A stretch of 64,000 nucleotides of DNA from Planctomycetaceae bacterium (GTDB taxonomy: Bacteria; Planctomycetota; Planctomycetia; Planctomycetales; Planctomycetaceae), in assembly GCA_024742875.1 (NCBI GenBank), contig JANSXP010000035.1, positions 1 to 64,000 of the forward strand. The letters are read 5' to 3'. This document shows, piece by piece, positions 42,603-52,856 of the stretch; the first letter of the stretch is position 1; every line of letters begins with the position of its first letter. Made by a program: the position numbers and the translations under genes. The notes below the pieces were generated by a model. The model had not been told where the DNA came from. It saw nothing but the letters and a program-made list of their open reading frames with translations, and ran no database searches.

Positions 42603-44309
42603 ATGTCATCGGCAGAAGTCAAACTCAGCAAACTGGAAACCCTTAAAGAAGGCAGCCACCAGCTGCGCGGCAGCATTCCCGATGAGCTGCTGAACGACGA
42701 GCCGACATTCTCCGCCGATGCGGCGCAACTGCTGAAACACCACGGCAGCTACATGCAGGACGACCGCGACGTCCGCAAACAGAAGAACGAAGACGGCACC
42801 AAAAAAGCCAAGGCGTTCTCCTGCATGGTCCGCACGCGGATTCCCGGCGGCCGCGTGACGGCCGCCCAGTTTCTGGCGGAACTGGATCTTTGTGAAAAGC
42901 TGGCCAATGGCACCGTTCGCATCACCACACGTCAGGGCTTTCAGCTGCACGGGGTCCTCAAAGGCAATCTCAAAGAGACCATTGCCACCATCAACGAAAC
43001 CAAGCTGACCACCTTTGCCGCCTGTGGCGATGTCAATCGCAACGTGATGTGCTGCCCGGCCCCCTATCGCAACAATCCCGTGCATGACCAGATGCAGGAG
43101 CTGTCACAGGAACTGGCCGATCACTTCAAGCCAAAGTCCACCAGCTACTTTGACATCTGGCTGACCGACGAAAACGGGGAAAAGACCAGCGCCACCGATT
43201 TTGCTCCGGTCGAAGAGCCCATCTACGGCGAACGCTATCTGCCACGCAAATTTAAGATGGCCATTGCGGAGCCCGCTGACAACTGCGTCGACGTATACAC
43301 GCAGGATCTGGGTTTGCTGGCCGTTGTCGAAGACGGCGGCATCACAGGTTACAACGTCCTGGTGGGCGGCGGCATGGGACGCACGCCGTCCGCGGAAAAA
43401 ACATTTCCCCGCATCGCCGACAGACTGACGTTTGCCACGCCCGAGCAGGTGGTGGCCGTGGCAGAAGCAGTCGTCAAAGTGCAGCGTGACTTTGGCAATC
43501 GGGAGGACCGCAAACGAGCCCGACTGAAATACCTGATCCACGACTGGGGCCTGGAAAAATTCAAAGCCAAAGTGGAAGAGTATTTTGGCGGCCCGCTGCC
43601 GGAACCGCATCCGTCGGACGTCACGGGCGTCGACGATCACATCGGCTGGCACGAGCAGGGCGACGGCAAGCTGTTTCTGGGCATCAACATTGAAAACGGA
43701 CGCATCAAGGACGAGGGAGAACTGCGGATCAAGACCGGCCTGCGGGCCATCCTTGGCAAGTTTGGCATGGACACTCGCCTGACGGCGCTGCAGAGCGTCA
43801 TCCTGTGCGATATTGATCCGGCCAACAAAGACGAGATCGACGGCCTGCTCGCCGAGCACGGCATGAAGTCGGCGGAAGAACTGTCGCTGCTGCGACGTTA
43901 TTCGATCGCGTGTCCCGCCTTTCCCACGTGCGGCCTGTCCATCACCGAATCAGAACGTGCGCTGCCGGGCATCATTGATCAGCTGGAAGTGGAAGCCGCC
44001 AGATACGGGCTGGAGTCGCAGAAGATCGCGGTACACATGACCGGATGCCCCAACGGATGTGCGCGTCCTTACACGCCGGACATCGGTCTGGTGGGCAAAG
44101 CGGTTGGCAAGTACACCGTCTTTCTGGGCGGTAATCCGGAAGGCACCCGCCTGTGTTACATCTACAAAGACCTGGTGCCGGGCGAGGAAATTGCCAGCAC
44201 GCTGTCGCCCGTGCTGGGTGTGTATAAGGCCGAACGCGAAGAGGGAGAATCGTTTGGCGACTTCTGCCACCGCATCGGGCTGGAAGACCTGCAGGCAAAG
44301 GTCGCATAA
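42603..44309 (+). CDS. Ferredoxin-type sulfite reductase (siroheme/[4Fe-4S])
   Basis: A 568-residue protein of the nitrite/sulfite reductase family: two half-domains and the C-terminal siroheme/[4Fe-4S] binding Cys set, CPAFPTC near residue 437 and TGCPNGCARPY near 480. The N-terminal half has VRITTRQGFQLHGV and CGDVNRNVMCCPAPYRNN, typical of assimilatory sulfite reductase (ferredoxin). It reduces sulfite to sulfide with six electrons in the cytoplasm. Sulfite rather than nitrite is inferred from overall resemblance; other sulfur assimilation genes are not adjacent. The next gene starts three bases after its stop. Confidence 0.88.
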   Translation: MSSAEVKLSKLETLKEGSHQLRGSIPDELLNDEPTFSADAAQLLKHHGSYMQDDRDVRKQKNEDGTKKAKAFSCMVRTRIPGGRVTAAQFLAELDLCEKLANGTVRITTRQGFQLHGVLKGNLKETIATINETKLTTFAACGDVNRNVMCCPAPYRNNPVHDQMQELSQELADHFKPKSTSYFDIWLTDENGEKTSATDFAPVEEPIYGERYLPRKFKMAIAEPADNCVDVYTQDLGLLAVVEDGGITGYNVLVGGGMGRTPSAEKTFPRIADRLTFATPEQVVAVAEAVVKVQRDFGNREDRKRARLKYLIHDWGLEKFKAKVEEYFGGPLPEPHPSDVTGVDDHIGWHEQGDGKLFLGINIENGRIKDEGELRIKTGLRAILGKFGMDTRLTALQSVILCDIDPANKDEIDGLLAEHGMKSAEELSLLRRYSIACPAFPTCGLSITESERALPGIIDQLEVEAARYGLESQKIAVHMTGCPNGCARPYTPDIGLVGKAVGKYTVFLGGNPEGTRLCYIYKDLVPGEEIASTLSPVLGVYKAEREEGESFGDFCHRIGLEDLQAKVA

Positions 44310-44312
44310 CTG

Positions 44313-45224
44313 ATGTTCGCGAACAAAGGCCACGGCATCGCGATTCAGCTGCGAATCGCTGCCGTGGTCTTTTTCGCGCGCTGGCCGCAGCCTGCGATTG
44401 CTGCCGACACCGAAATCACCGTGGCGACCTTCAATCTCAATTACGCCAACGAATCGCCGCGCGATATGCTGGCGACGCTGGAACAAACGCGTGCCGACAT
44501 CCTGTTTTTGCAGGAAACAACGCCGGATGTGGAACGGCTGCTGCGGCGACGGTTTCGAGGCACCCATCCGTACGTCGTGTTCATGGGGCATCGCAATGAG
44601 TATTTTGCGGAACGCTCCGGAGTGATCAGTCGCTGGCCACTGCGCAATCTAAAATTTGCGCCACCGGTCGAAGGCGGGCTGTTTGGAACACTGATGGCGG
44701 AAACCTCAGTGCATGGTCAGACAGTGCAGCTGGTCAACGTGCATCTCATGCCCTTTCAGGTGAAGCGGCGGACGAGCGTGGCCGCCGTCATGACGGCCAT
44801 GGGACGCACGGAAAGTGTGCACCAGCGAGAAGCGACCCGATTGCTGGAGCGCCTGAACGTCAGGCGGCCAACCCTCGTGTGTGGCGACTTCAACAGCCTG
44901 CCGGACTTCAAAGCGCCCACCGCCATGAAAGCCGGTGGACTGAACGACAGCTATGCCCAGGTGGTGTCACGTCGCGAGCAGAAGCCCACCTGGCACTGGC
45001 CGTTTGGTGACGTCAACGTCCAGTTTCGCATCGACTATGTCTTTCACTCGGACCACTTCGAAACGCGGCAGTCCCGTGTGATCGAATCCGGAGGCTCCGA
45101 TCATTACCCGGTTATCAGCCAGCTGCGACTGCAACCTGCCCGGGCACAGTCGCCCCCGCAGGATAAGCTGAACTCCGGCAACTGCACTGATCAGAAATCT
45201 TCTGTGTCGGACGGGCAGTTGTAA
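44313..45224 (+). CDS. Secreted endonuclease/exonuclease/phosphatase-family protein
   Basis: 303 residues with an N-terminal hydrophobic signal (IAAVVFFARWPQPAIAAD). The DNase I-like fold is shown by VATFNLNYANE, ILFLQET with the catalytic Glu, LVNVHLMPFQ, LVCGDFNSLPD, FRIDYVFHSDHF and the final GGSDHYPVIS. This superfamily cleaves phosphodiesters or phosphomonoesters of nucleic acids, lipids or sugars with Mg; the substrate is unknown here. It is tightly spaced behind the sulfite reductase gene, yet a functional link is not obvious. Confidence 0.85.
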   Translation: MFANKGHGIAIQLRIAAVVFFARWPQPAIAADTEITVATFNLNYANESPRDMLATLEQTRADILFLQETTPDVERLLRRRFRGTHPYVVFMGHRNEYFAERSGVISRWPLRNLKFAPPVEGGLFGTLMAETSVHGQTVQLVNVHLMPFQVKRRTSVAAVMTAMGRTESVHQREATRLLERLNVRRPTLVCGDFNSLPDFKAPTAMKAGGLNDSYAQVVSRREQKPTWHWPFGDVNVQFRIDYVFHSDHFETRQSRVIESGGSDHYPVISQLRLQPARAQSPPQDKLNSGNCTDQKSSVSDGQL

Positions 45225-45426
45225 TTTCGTCTTTGGCGATTTATGTTGATTACGGCGTCAGCGAGCGCGACCACGCACCGAGCGACTGTCGTGTTGTGCC
45301 AGGTTGTCGAACGTCCTTCCGTATCCGTCCGGCACCGGTTTGGCGTTCGGCTGAGTTGCGGCAGACATCGCTCACTGACCACTGGACATTCATTCTCTGC
45401 GTACCCTTCCGTCTCGGAAATGGCCC

Positions 45427-46536
45427 ATGACTTCCCCGGAACAATCTTCTGTCAGCGTTCAGCGTCGATCTTTTCTGGCAGCCGCTTCGGCCGTCCTGGT
45501 CGGCTCCCGACTGTCGGCCGACGAAAACCATTTTGCTCCCGGCGCCGCGCCTGTGCGCTACCCGGACTATCGTCTGGTGTCGCACGACGATCGCTTTGGC
45601 AAACTGGTCCTGGGAAACACGCCCGTGCAGCGTTTGTACCACAGCCCCAATATGCTGTGGGCCGAAGGTCCAGCGTGGAACGGCTCCGGCCGCTATCTGG
45701 TGTGGAGCGATATTCCCAACAACGTGCAGCACCGCTGGCTGGAGGAAGACGGCCACGTCAGCACGATTCGCAACCCGTCCAACAACAGCAATGGCAACAC
45801 GTTTGACTTTCATGGTCGGCAGATTTCCTGCGAACACCTCACGCGCAGCGTAGTGCGATATGAGCATGACGGCACCCGAACCGTGCTGGCCTCCCAATTC
45901 AACGGCAAGTCACTGAACGCTCCCAACGACGCGGTCGTGCATCCCAGTGGCGACATCTTCTTCACGGACCCCGGCTACGGCGCCCTGATGGACTACGAAG
46001 GTCGCAATGCCAATACGGGCTCGGTGCAGCCCTATCAGAAGGAAGCCGTCTACCGCATCGATCGCAGTACGGGACAGCTGTCTCAGCTGACCACAGACAT
46101 CTACAAACCAAACGGATTGTGCTTCTCACCCGACTACCGCAGGCTGTATGTGGCTGACACGGGTTCCTCGCACTACCCGGATGCCAAAAAACAGATCAAA
46201 GTCTGGGATGTGGCAGGAGAAAAACGCCTTGCCAATGGTCGTGTGTTTGCGTCCATGGAGCTGGAACTGGATGGCAAAGTGGTGGCCGGTCAGGCTGACG
46301 GCATTCGCTGCGACGTGGCCGGCAATGTGTGGTCGAGCGCCGGCTGGGTGGGCCAGGGTTACGACGGTGTGCACGTGTTCGGTCACGAAGACGGCAAGCG
46401 GCTGGGACAGATCCTGCTGCCGGAAATCTGCAGTAACGTCTGCTTTGGCGGCACCAAACGCAATCGCCTGTTTATGACGGGCAGTCAGTCGCTGTATGCT
46501 GTGTACGTTAATATCAGCGGCGCTCATATCAGCTGA
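45427..46536 (+). CDS. SMP-30/gluconolactonase-family protein with Tat signal
   Basis: 369 residues. The N-terminus QRRSFLAAASAVLVGSRLSA has the twin-arginine RRSFL motif and a hydrophobic core, so export by Tat is expected. The body is a six-bladed propeller of the SMP-30/Gnl family: LWAEGPAWNGSGRYLVWSDI with the metal Glu, LNAPNDAVVHPSGDIFFTDP with the Asn ligand, KPNGLCFSPDYRRLYVADTG, and GIRCDVAGNVWSS. Such enzymes hydrolyse sugar lactones with a divalent metal. The actual substrate in planctomycetes is unknown. Confidence 0.88.
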   Translation: MTSPEQSSVSVQRRSFLAAASAVLVGSRLSADENHFAPGAAPVRYPDYRLVSHDDRFGKLVLGNTPVQRLYHSPNMLWAEGPAWNGSGRYLVWSDIPNNVQHRWLEEDGHVSTIRNPSNNSNGNTFDFHGRQISCEHLTRSVVRYEHDGTRTVLASQFNGKSLNAPNDAVVHPSGDIFFTDPGYGALMDYEGRNANTGSVQPYQKEAVYRIDRSTGQLSQLTTDIYKPNGLCFSPDYRRLYVADTGSSHYPDAKKQIKVWDVAGEKRLANGRVFASMELELDGKVVAGQADGIRCDVAGNVWSSAGWVGQGYDGVHVFGHEDGKRLGQILLPEICSNVCFGGTKRNRLFMTGSQSLYAVYVNISGAHIS

Positions 46537-46565
46537 TCGGCGGCACAAGGCCAGCCTGACCGCCG

Positions 46566-47420
46566 CTACCAGCGCACAACCGTGCCGGCGATGACACGTG
46601 CGTGTGCTCCTCCCTGATCCAGCAGCAGCCGGCCGTCGTCATCGACGCCCAGACAGCGACCAGTGATGGTACGGGTGCCATCGTCAATCTCCACATCACG
46701 CCCATTCAGCTGACTGAATCGGTTCAGTTTTGCAAAAAACTCGCGGGGACGATCGCTCAACAGGCGAATGGACGCGTTCAGCTGATTGACTGTGGCGATG
46801 AGCGTGTCCGTGAGATCAAACAGCTGACCGGTCGCGTCATACAGGCTGGTGGCGGAGGTACGAAAATCGACCGCTGTGGCAGTCAGCGAGTTGTTCACGT
46901 TAATGCCGATGCCCACCACAATGATCTCGCCACCGCTGGTGCGATGCTGCTCGGTCAGAATGCCACAGATCTTCTGCTCGTTCACCAGCACATCGTTGGG
47001 CCATTTTACCAGACACGGTCGATCCGTCCGCTCGCAGATCGCCTGACGCACAGCCACCCCGGCCGCCAGAGACAACTGCGGCAGCCGCTGCGGAGACAGC
47101 CCGATCGTCTTCCGGTCGTAAACCACAGAAAACGTCAACGCGCCTTCTGTCGCCAGCCAGTTGTTGGAACCTCGACCACGACCAGCTGTCTGACTGGCCG
47201 TCAGCACCAGTGCCGGACAGACAGGCAACAGTTGATCGGCCAGCCCGGCGGCCAGTTTGTTGGTCGAATCCAGCGTTTCGTGGTACTCAATATGCTGCAG
47301 CTGAGTCTGCTGAGCAATCCGTTGCAGATCAAACACACGCGTAACCGGTTCGCATTTGAAGTCAGGTCGGGTAAAATCGGCCTCACGGCGATGCAGCGAT
47401 CCGGAAGGACCAGATCCCAT
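46566..47420 (-). CDS. birA: Biotin--[acetyl-CoA-carboxylase] ligase
   Basis: A protein of up to 284 residues; the first 25 residues lack conserved content, and a GTG near 47336 is an alternative start. The catalytic domain shows [29 protein letters not shown] with the biotinyl-AMP loop [25 protein letters not shown] and [10 protein letters not shown]. It activates biotin and transfers it to the carboxyl carrier protein. The N-terminal winged helix of E. coli BirA is absent, so this is a mono-functional ligase that does not repress biotin genes. It is divergent from the cyclophilin gene. Confidence 0.9.
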   Translation of the reverse strand: MGSGPSGSLHRREADFTRPDFKCEPVTRVFDLQRIAQQTQLQHIEYHETLDSTNKLAAGLADQLLPVCPALVLTASQTAGRGRGSNNWLATEGALTFSVVYDRKTIGLSPQRLPQLSLAAGVAVRQAICERTDRPCLVKWPNDVLVNEQKICGILTEQHRTSGGEIIVVGIGINVNNSLTATAVDFRTSATSLYDATGQLFDLTDTLIATVNQLNASIRLLSDRPREFFAKLNRFSQLNGRDVEIDDGTRTITGRCLGVDDDGRLLLDQGGAHARVIAGTVVRW

Positions 47421-47500
47421 CGACCGAACAGCGAGGACCGAGTATTCGATGCCGGTCCATGCTAACGAATGTCACACGTTTTTACTGGAGAAAGTTCAAT

Positions 47501-48103
47501 ATGCGAAACGGGCTTACATTTTTTTGCGGACTGATGTTCGCCGCTTGCTCTGTGGTCAGCGGCGCCGAAGTGGCCTCCAAAGGCAAAGTCACAAAGAAAG
47601 TGTACTTTGACATCGAAATCAACGGTGAGGCCAAAGGGCGCATCGTGATCGGGCTGTTTGCCGAAGATGTTCCCAAAACGTGCGAGAACTTCCGCGCTCT
47701 GTGTACCGGCGAAAAGGGAGAAGGCACATCGGGCAAGAAACTGCATTTTAAGGGCAGCTCTTTTCATCGTGTGATTCCGCAGTTCATGCTGCAGGGCGGC
47801 GACTTCACGATGGGCAACGGCCGCGGCGGCGAAAGCATCTACGGCGAAAAGTTTGAGGACGAGAACTTCAAATACACGCACGACGGCCCCGGCGTTCTGA
47901 GCATGGCCAACGCGGGTCGCAACACGAACGGCTCACAGTTCTTCATCACCACGGTGAAAACGCAGTGGCTCGACGGAAAGCACGTTGTATTTGGTCGCGT
48001 TCTGGACGGCATGGACGTCGTCAAGCTGATTGAGAGCAAAGGCTCTCAGAGTGGACGTCCGCTGGCCAAAGTCACCATTGCAGACTGTGGCGAACTGAAA
48101 TAG
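47501..48103 (+). CDS. Exported cyclophilin-type peptidyl-prolyl isomerase
   Basis: I start at ATG 47501, which has a GGAG ribosome binding site; the frame opens 42 bases earlier. The 200-residue product has a signal peptide ([20 protein letters not shown]) followed by a full cyclophilin domain: [96 protein letters not shown]. The catalytic Arg in FHRVIP and the TGEKG insertion are those of eukaryote-like cyclophilin A. It should assist folding outside the cytoplasmic membrane. A terminator follows. Confidence 0.94.
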   Translation: MRNGLTFFCGLMFAACSVVSGAEVASKGKVTKKVYFDIEINGEAKGRIVIGLFAEDVPKTCENFRALCTGEKGEGTSGKKLHFKGSSFHRVIPQFMLQGGDFTMGNGRGGESIYGEKFEDENFKYTHDGPGVLSMANAGRNTNGSQFFITTVKTQWLDGKHVVFGRVLDGMDVVKLIESKGSQSGRPLAKVTIADCGELK

Positions 48104-48139
48104 GCGGGGCTGCGGCGCTGCTGCCAGCACAACCATCAA

Positions 48140-48169
48140 CGGCTGTCGCTCTCGCGGCAGCCGTTTTTT
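48140..48169 (+). terminator. Intrinsic terminator
   Basis: CGGCTG-T-CGC (48140-48149) pairs with GCG-G-CAGCCG (48154-48163), loop TCTC region, followed by six T residues. It ends the cyclophilin transcript. Confidence 0.85.
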
Positions 48170-48188
48170 CGTGCGCTGTGCAAGGCAC

Positions 48189-48809
48189 TCAGTGGCCGCC
48201 ATTCAGAAAAGCGGCCAGGGCGGGAGAATTGCGAACCGCATTGACAGCATGATGAAGCCGGGATTTGACAGTCCCCAGCGGCAGCTTTAGTGCCTGGGCG
48301 ATCTCCGGCTGCGTCAAATCGTCGACAAACCGCATCAGCAGGATTTCCCGATGCGAGTCGGACAGCCCGGACAGCAGCGCGGCAAAATCTTCACGCTCCG
48401 AGTGCGTTTGATCGTCTTCATCTGCACAGAACAGATCGAGATTTTCCCCGCCGCCGGTGGAGCGCTGTCGCTTTTTGCGGGCTGCGATCGACAGATTTTT
48501 CACGGCTGGATACAGGAAGGTGGTCATCCGAGCCGTCAGTTCAAAGCCGGGGAACTTGCGGACCAGATAGGAAAACGTCTCCTGCATCACGTCCAGAGCG
48601 TCGTCGTGATTTCCTGTGAATCGAAACGCCAGGCTGTGCACCCAGTCTTTGTGACGATGGTACAGCACGGCAAACGCGGCCTGGTCACCCGAGTTGATGG
48701 CGGCCACCAGTTCCTCGTCGGATGACTGATCCGAAACACCTTCAGGTTGAGAGGCGGAATTGGCCACGGTGACGTTCACACAGAAAAGGCAAACGGAATG
48801 CTGACGCAC
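48189..48809 (-). CDS. ECF RNA polymerase sigma factor
   Basis: A protein of up to 206 residues with a GTG start at 48809; internal GTG codons at 48779 and 48767 are alternatives. Region 2 runs through ELVAAINSGDQAAFAVLYHR and DDALDVMQETFSYLVRKFPG, and region 4 through LSDSHREILLMRFVDDLTQP and LKLPLGTVKSRLHHAVNAVR with a canonical HTH. A charged linker with ENLDLFCADEDDQTH joins the two. No anti-sigma factor gene is adjacent. It is convergent with the cyclophilin gene. Confidence 0.88.
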   Translation of the reverse strand: MRQHSVCLFCVNVTVANSASQPEGVSDQSSDEELVAAINSGDQAAFAVLYHRHKDWVHSLAFRFTGNHDDALDVMQETFSYLVRKFPGFELTARMTTFLYPAVKNLSIAARKKRQRSTGGGENLDLFCADEDDQTHSEREDFAALLSGLSDSHREILLMRFVDDLTQPEIAQALKLPLGTVKSRLHHAVNAVRNSPALAAFLNGGH

Positions 48810-49122
48810 AACGCCACGGCATCATAGTGCATCGTCTCACCGATCGACCAGCGACCGCGGGGCCCATCCCTGTCGCAGCGGCACCTGACAGAGGAGAGTG
48901 TGGCATCGTGGACGGTCACGGCAGAACCGGACAACAGCAACAGTCCGGTGGCCGCCTGATGGGATACGGTGTCCAGTCGCTGAGTTCGTGAAAATCAAAG
49001 AGGCGCTGCAGTCGAAACGGGGTCCGCCAGACGAGGCCGACTGCACTGTCACTGCTCACCGAGGCACCTCAATCAGGGTACCTCACTTCGATGCAACTCA
49101 CATAGAAGGCCGCGACCGCGTG
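48810..49122. other. Intergenic region, nothing recognised
   Basis: Just over 300 bases between two minus-strand genes. Only short frames without protein-like composition are present and no strong hairpin or repeat was seen. Confidence 0.5.
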
Positions 49123-49671
49123 TTATTCGTCGGCAGCGACAGCGGGACGCAGTGTGGCTGATGCCGCCGGCACGGACATCTTGTGGGCAACCAAAAACAT
49201 AGCCGGCCCCAGCAGAATGTTGCCGACAAACGTGCCCGAGGCAAAGGGCAGCCCCATGGTATAGCACTGCCACAATCCGGCGGCCGTTTGCGGGTAGTAG
49301 TCCGTCAGCGCCCAGACGCCCAGGTTGCTGATCAGAAAGTAGGTGGCCGCGGCGGCGATTGATCCGCCGACAACCCGCGTTCCACTGCCCGGCTGCACGA
49401 ATCGTCCCAGCAGAAAGAAGATCGCCAGATACGCCGCGTAGTCAAACGGCCAGCTGGCAAAAAATCCGTAGTCCGTCTTGAAGTAGATCAGTACGTCAGA
49501 AATCAGACGCACGGCCAGCGGCACCAGTACGCCCAGCGGACTGCGAATCACAGATCCACACAGCAGCGCGAGCGCCGCCATGCACCCAAAGTTCGAAAGT
49601 GGGACTTCCGCAAACCGCAGCGCGACTGCAAGCACTGACGCACCAATAACCAGAATCGTACTGTTCTTCAT
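49123..49671 (-). CDS. Small integral membrane protein, DUF6580-like
   Basis: 182 residues from ATG 49671, which has an AGGTG ribosome binding site. Five or six hydrophobic segments fill the protein (ILVIGASVLAVALRFAEVPL, MAALALLCGSVI, LAIFFLLGRFV, ATYFLISNLGVWAL, GTFVGNILLGPAMFLVAHK). The polar features SNFGCMAALAL and SWPFDYAAYLAI, and FLISNLGVWALTDYYPQTAA, resemble small transporter-like proteins of the DUF6580 type (ECF transporter S-component-like). The substrate is unknown. The gene starts 11 bases after the tsaC/sua5-type gene and is probably co-transcribed with it. Confidence 0.7.
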   Translation of the reverse strand: MKNSTILVIGASVLAVALRFAEVPLSNFGCMAALALLCGSVIRSPLGVLVPLAVRLISDVLIYFKTDYGFFASWPFDYAAYLAIFFLLGRFVQPGSGTRVVGGSIAAAATYFLISNLGVWALTDYYPQTAAGLWQCYTMGLPFASGTFVGNILLGPAMFLVAHKMSVPAASATLRPAVAADE

Positions 49672-49681
49672 GACACCTGTA

Positions 49682-50674
49682 TCACTTAGAGGCTGCACGC
49701 TGCAGCCGATCATTCAACGCCACTCCAAGACCCTGACTGGGAAATCGGATCGCGATGATGGCATCCAGACCTGCCGCATCCAGACGTCGCAAACCGGCAA
49801 ACAGCTGAGCGGCACAATTTTTCAGATCCGCCTGTTCACACAGAATCTCGACCCGTTCAAAGCCGTCTGCCACAGTTTCCGCGGCAGGCCGTCCATAGGT
49901 TAACAATCCCGTCGGCTTTCCGACAATCGGAATCGCCTCATTCAGAGAATCGACCACAGTCAGCGGCGTCCGCGGCGCGTAGTGCCGACTGAGCATTCCC
50001 GGGGCTGGCTGCGCCTGATCGTCTTGTTCAGGATCCGCCACCGCCACATCCACCGGACCGATGACACGCTCAATGGCTTCCCGCGTGACACCGCCGGGCC
50101 GCAGCAGTGTGGGAATCGGAGTCATCAACGACAAAACGGTCGATTCCACGCCCACCAGGCACGGACCGCCGTCGAGCACAGCATCAATGCGGCCGCCCAG
50201 TCCGTCCAGCACGTGCTGAGCGGTGGTGGGACTAATGCCACTGAACGGATTTGCGCTGGGCGCAGCGACGGGGCAACCAGCGAGCCGCAGGACCTCACAG
50301 GTCAAGGGGTGTCCCGGCACGCGAATGCCCACACCCGGCAGACCGGCTGTGACCAGATCGGAGATTTCCGGCCGTTTGGGCAGCACGAGCGTGAGGGGCC
50401 CTGGCCAGAAGGCCTCGGCCAGTTGCCGGGCGGTGTGCGGAAATTCGGCCACAACCTTATCCACCATCGTCACATCCGGCACGTGCACAATGAGCGGGTC
50501 GAAGGCCGGTCGCTGCTTGGATTCAAAGATTCCGGCCACAGAAACCGGATTCGTTGCATCCGCACCCAGACCGTAGACCGTTTCCGTGGGCAGCGCCACC
50601 AGTGCGCCGTCCCGCAGGAGGGCGGCAGCTTCGGCCGGTGACTGGCAGATTTTTGTGGTTTTGGAAGTGTTCAT
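49682..50674 (-). CDS. L-threonylcarbamoyladenylate synthase (Sua5 type)
   Basis: 330 residues from ATG 50674 (MNTSKTTKICQSPAEAAALL). The YrdC domain covers residues 1-205 (GALVALPTETVYGLGADATN, KQRPAFDPLIVHV, FWPGPLTLVLPKR, GVGIRVPGHPL, APSANPFSGISPTTAQHVLD, CLVGVESTVLSL). The C-terminal Sua5 domain follows the linker around residue 240 (PGMLSRHYAPRTPLTVVD). It makes threonylcarbamoyl-AMP for the t6A37 modification of ANN-decoding tRNAs. The full-length two-domain form distinguishes it from short TsaC. Confidence 0.93.
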   Translation of the reverse strand: MNTSKTTKICQSPAEAAALLRDGALVALPTETVYGLGADATNPVSVAGIFESKQRPAFDPLIVHVPDVTMVDKVVAEFPHTARQLAEAFWPGPLTLVLPKRPEISDLVTAGLPGVGIRVPGHPLTCEVLRLAGCPVAAPSANPFSGISPTTAQHVLDGLGGRIDAVLDGGPCLVGVESTVLSLMTPIPTLLRPGGVTREAIERVIGPVDVAVADPEQDDQAQPAPGMLSRHYAPRTPLTVVDSLNEAIPIVGKPTGLLTYGRPAAETVADGFERVEILCEQADLKNCAAQLFAGLRRLDAAGLDAIIAIRFPSQGLGVALNDRLQRAASK

Positions 50675-50937
50675 GGCGCCAAATTGGCGGTTCACAAAAC
50701 GGAGCGTGTTTCGGAACAATATCGCTGCTCGGCGGGTTCGCAACTTCGAAACATTCAGAATCGAAACACGGCCCAAATCCGATCGGAACGTCGCAATATC
50801 GGTCGCCAAGGGAAGCGAAAGTGGTGACAATACGACGATCAAATGACAAAGGTTTTTTGCCAGCCGTCGAATGGTGCCGTGGTCAGTGCTGTGATCAGCG
50901 TTCCGATTCCTGTGGTCTTTGATGTGGTAGAACTGAC

Positions 50938-51579
50938 ATGCCGGATGCCGGAGTATTAGCAACGATCCTGTTGATCGTCGGACTGTTTCTGCTCGCCCTG
51001 GAGCTGATGATTCCCAGCTTCGGTGTGATTGGCATTCTGGCGGCAATCTCTCTGTTGATTTCTGCCTGGAGCGCGTGGCAGGCGTGGTGGGGCACCAGCC
51101 CGGGATTTTTCTGGACGTACGCCGCATTCTGGATCCTCGGCATACCGTCCGTGCTGGGCGGCGTCTTATACCTGCTGCAGCACAGTCGGCTGGGCGACCA
51201 TATTGTGCTCAAAGGGCCCGTGCGTACAGAACCGCAAAGCAGCGGCGCAGACAGCCTGATCGGACAGCAGGGACTGGCCGCCTCAAGTCTGATGCCCGGT
51301 GGCATGGTCACACTGAACGACGAAAAATTCCACGCGGAGACCCGTGGTATGCTGGTTGAAGCGGGGGAACGGGTGGAAGTTATTGGAATAGAGGGAAATC
51401 GTTTGATCGTTAAGAAGGCGAGCGACGTTCCTGCTGTTTCCGCGACACCAGCCGGAACTTCGCCCGCGCCCTCAATCGAAGACTCTCTGGCGGTGACGCA
51501 ATTGCTGGAAGAACCGAAGTCGGGCGACGCGGACGGGTCCCTTGACTTCGATATTCCCGAGGACTACACCGCATCCTGA
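50938..51579 (+). CDS. NfeD-family membrane protein
   Basis: 213 residues. Hydrophobic segments at residues 8-60 (ILLIVGLFLLALELMIPSFG and following) and 66-85 are followed by a beta-barrel OB-like NfeD domain (residues 95-165: LIGQQGLAASSLMPGGMVTL, VEAGERVEVIGIEGNRLIVK). A Pro/Ser-rich C-terminal tail is added. This is the short NfeD form lacking the serine protease domain. NfeD proteins pair with stomatin or flotillin-like proteins, and the next gene encodes the partner FloA, so they should act together in membrane organisation. Confidence 0.87.
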   Translation: MPDAGVLATILLIVGLFLLALELMIPSFGVIGILAAISLLISAWSAWQAWWGTSPGFFWTYAAFWILGIPSVLGGVLYLLQHSRLGDHIVLKGPVRTEPQSSGADSLIGQQGLAASSLMPGGMVTLNDEKFHAETRGMLVEAGERVEVIGIEGNRLIVKKASDVPAVSATPAGTSPAPSIEDSLAVTQLLEEPKSGDADGSLDFDIPEDYTAS

Positions 51580-51669
51580 CAGACAGGATGTCCGAGACCA
51601 TCAAACAACCGGCGGTCATCTGACGCCAACCGAAGACACACTGCGGACCACCCGCCTGGAGGAACTGGA

Positions 51670-52731
51670 ATGATCAACGTTCTTGATGCCATCACTGCAG
51701 CGCCCATCGCACAACTGGCACAGATCGGCCCAGGAGGCTGGATCGCCATTGTTGTTACCCTGCTGCTGGCGATTATCCTGCTGGCGATCGTGGCTCAGTT
51801 TGCCAGTCTGTGGCTGCAGTGTCTGATGACACGTACCAACATTCGGCTGATCGATCTGGTCACCATGCGGTTTCGTAAAGTGAACCCCACCGTCATCGTC
51901 CGCAGCATGATCATGGCTGTGCAGTCGGGGCTCACCAAAAGCTACCCCATCACTCAGCGCAAACTCGAAGCCCACTATCTGGCAGGCGGCAATGTGCCCA
52001 ACGTGATTCGAGCGCTGATTGCCGCTGAAAGAGCGGGCATCGCGCTGGACTGGGACACGGCACAGGGCATCGACCTGGCCGGTCGTGATATTCTGGACGC
52101 GGTGCGCACCAGCGTTTACCCGAAAGTGATTGACTGTCCCGACCCTAAAAGAACGGCCGGTACGCTGGACGCTGTCGCCGGAGACGGTATCCAGCTGTGT
52201 GCCCGAGCCCGCGTCACGGTACGAACCAACATTGCTCAGCTGATCGGTGGGGCCACGGAAGAAACCGTCATCGCCCGTGTTGGCCAGGGCATTGTGCAGG
52301 CCATCGGCTCGACGGACTCCTACAAGAGCGTGCTGGAAAATCCGGACAACATTTCCCGCATCGTGCTGGGGCAGGGGCTGGAAGGCAATACGGCATACGA
52401 AATTGTCTCGATCGACATCGCAGATATCGATGTAGGCGAGAACATCGGCGCCCGACTACAGGCCGACCAGGCCGAAGCCGATATGCGTGTGGCTCAGGCC
52501 AAGGCCGAACAGCTGCGTGCGGACCAGCGTGCCCGCGAACAGGAAATGATCGCCCGCATTCAGCAAAACCGGGCCAAAGTCGTCCAGGCGGAAGCCCAGG
52601 TCCCGAAGGCCGTTGCGGAAGCGTTTGCCAGCCGCAAACTGGGCTTGCTCGATTTCTACGAACTGAAGAACGTGCAGGCGGACACCAGCATGCGGGAAGC
52701 CATTGCCGGTCCCGCGGCGGCCAGCCAGTAA
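51670..52731 (+). CDS. floA: Flotillin-like protein FloA
   Basis: 353 residues with a GGAGGAACTGG ribosome binding site. An N-terminal membrane segment (residues 18-45: [20 protein letters not shown]) is followed by the PHB/SPFH-type domain ([60 protein letters not shown]). A coiled-coil region rich in Ala, Glu and Gln follows ([20 protein letters not shown]). It matches FloA over its whole length. FloA forms membrane microdomain scaffolds; it lies 90 bases after the nfeD gene in the same orientation. Confidence 0.92.
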   Translation: MINVLDAITAAPIAQLAQIGPGGWIAIVVTLLLAIILLAIVAQFASLWLQCLMTRTNIRLIDLVTMRFRKVNPTVIVRSMIMAVQSGLTKSYPITQRKLEAHYLAGGNVPNVIRALIAAERAGIALDWDTAQGIDLAGRDILDAVRTSVYPKVIDCPDPKRTAGTLDAVAGDGIQLCARARVTVRTNIAQLIGGATEETVIARVGQGIVQAIGSTDSYKSVLENPDNISRIVLGQGLEGNTAYEIVSIDIADIDVGENIGARLQADQAEADMRVAQAKAEQLRADQRAREQEMIARIQQNRAKVVQAEAQVPKAVAEAFASRKLGLLDFYELKNVQADTSMREAIAGPAAASQ

Positions 52732-52856
52732 CCGTCCGCTCGGCAAAGCTCCGGCAGCGGTGTCTGTGACAGACGCCACCAACCTGACGACGGCCGCAAC
52801 ACGCATCACGGCCACATGGATCAAACATCTCCCCCTCAGGAAAACGGAACAACAAC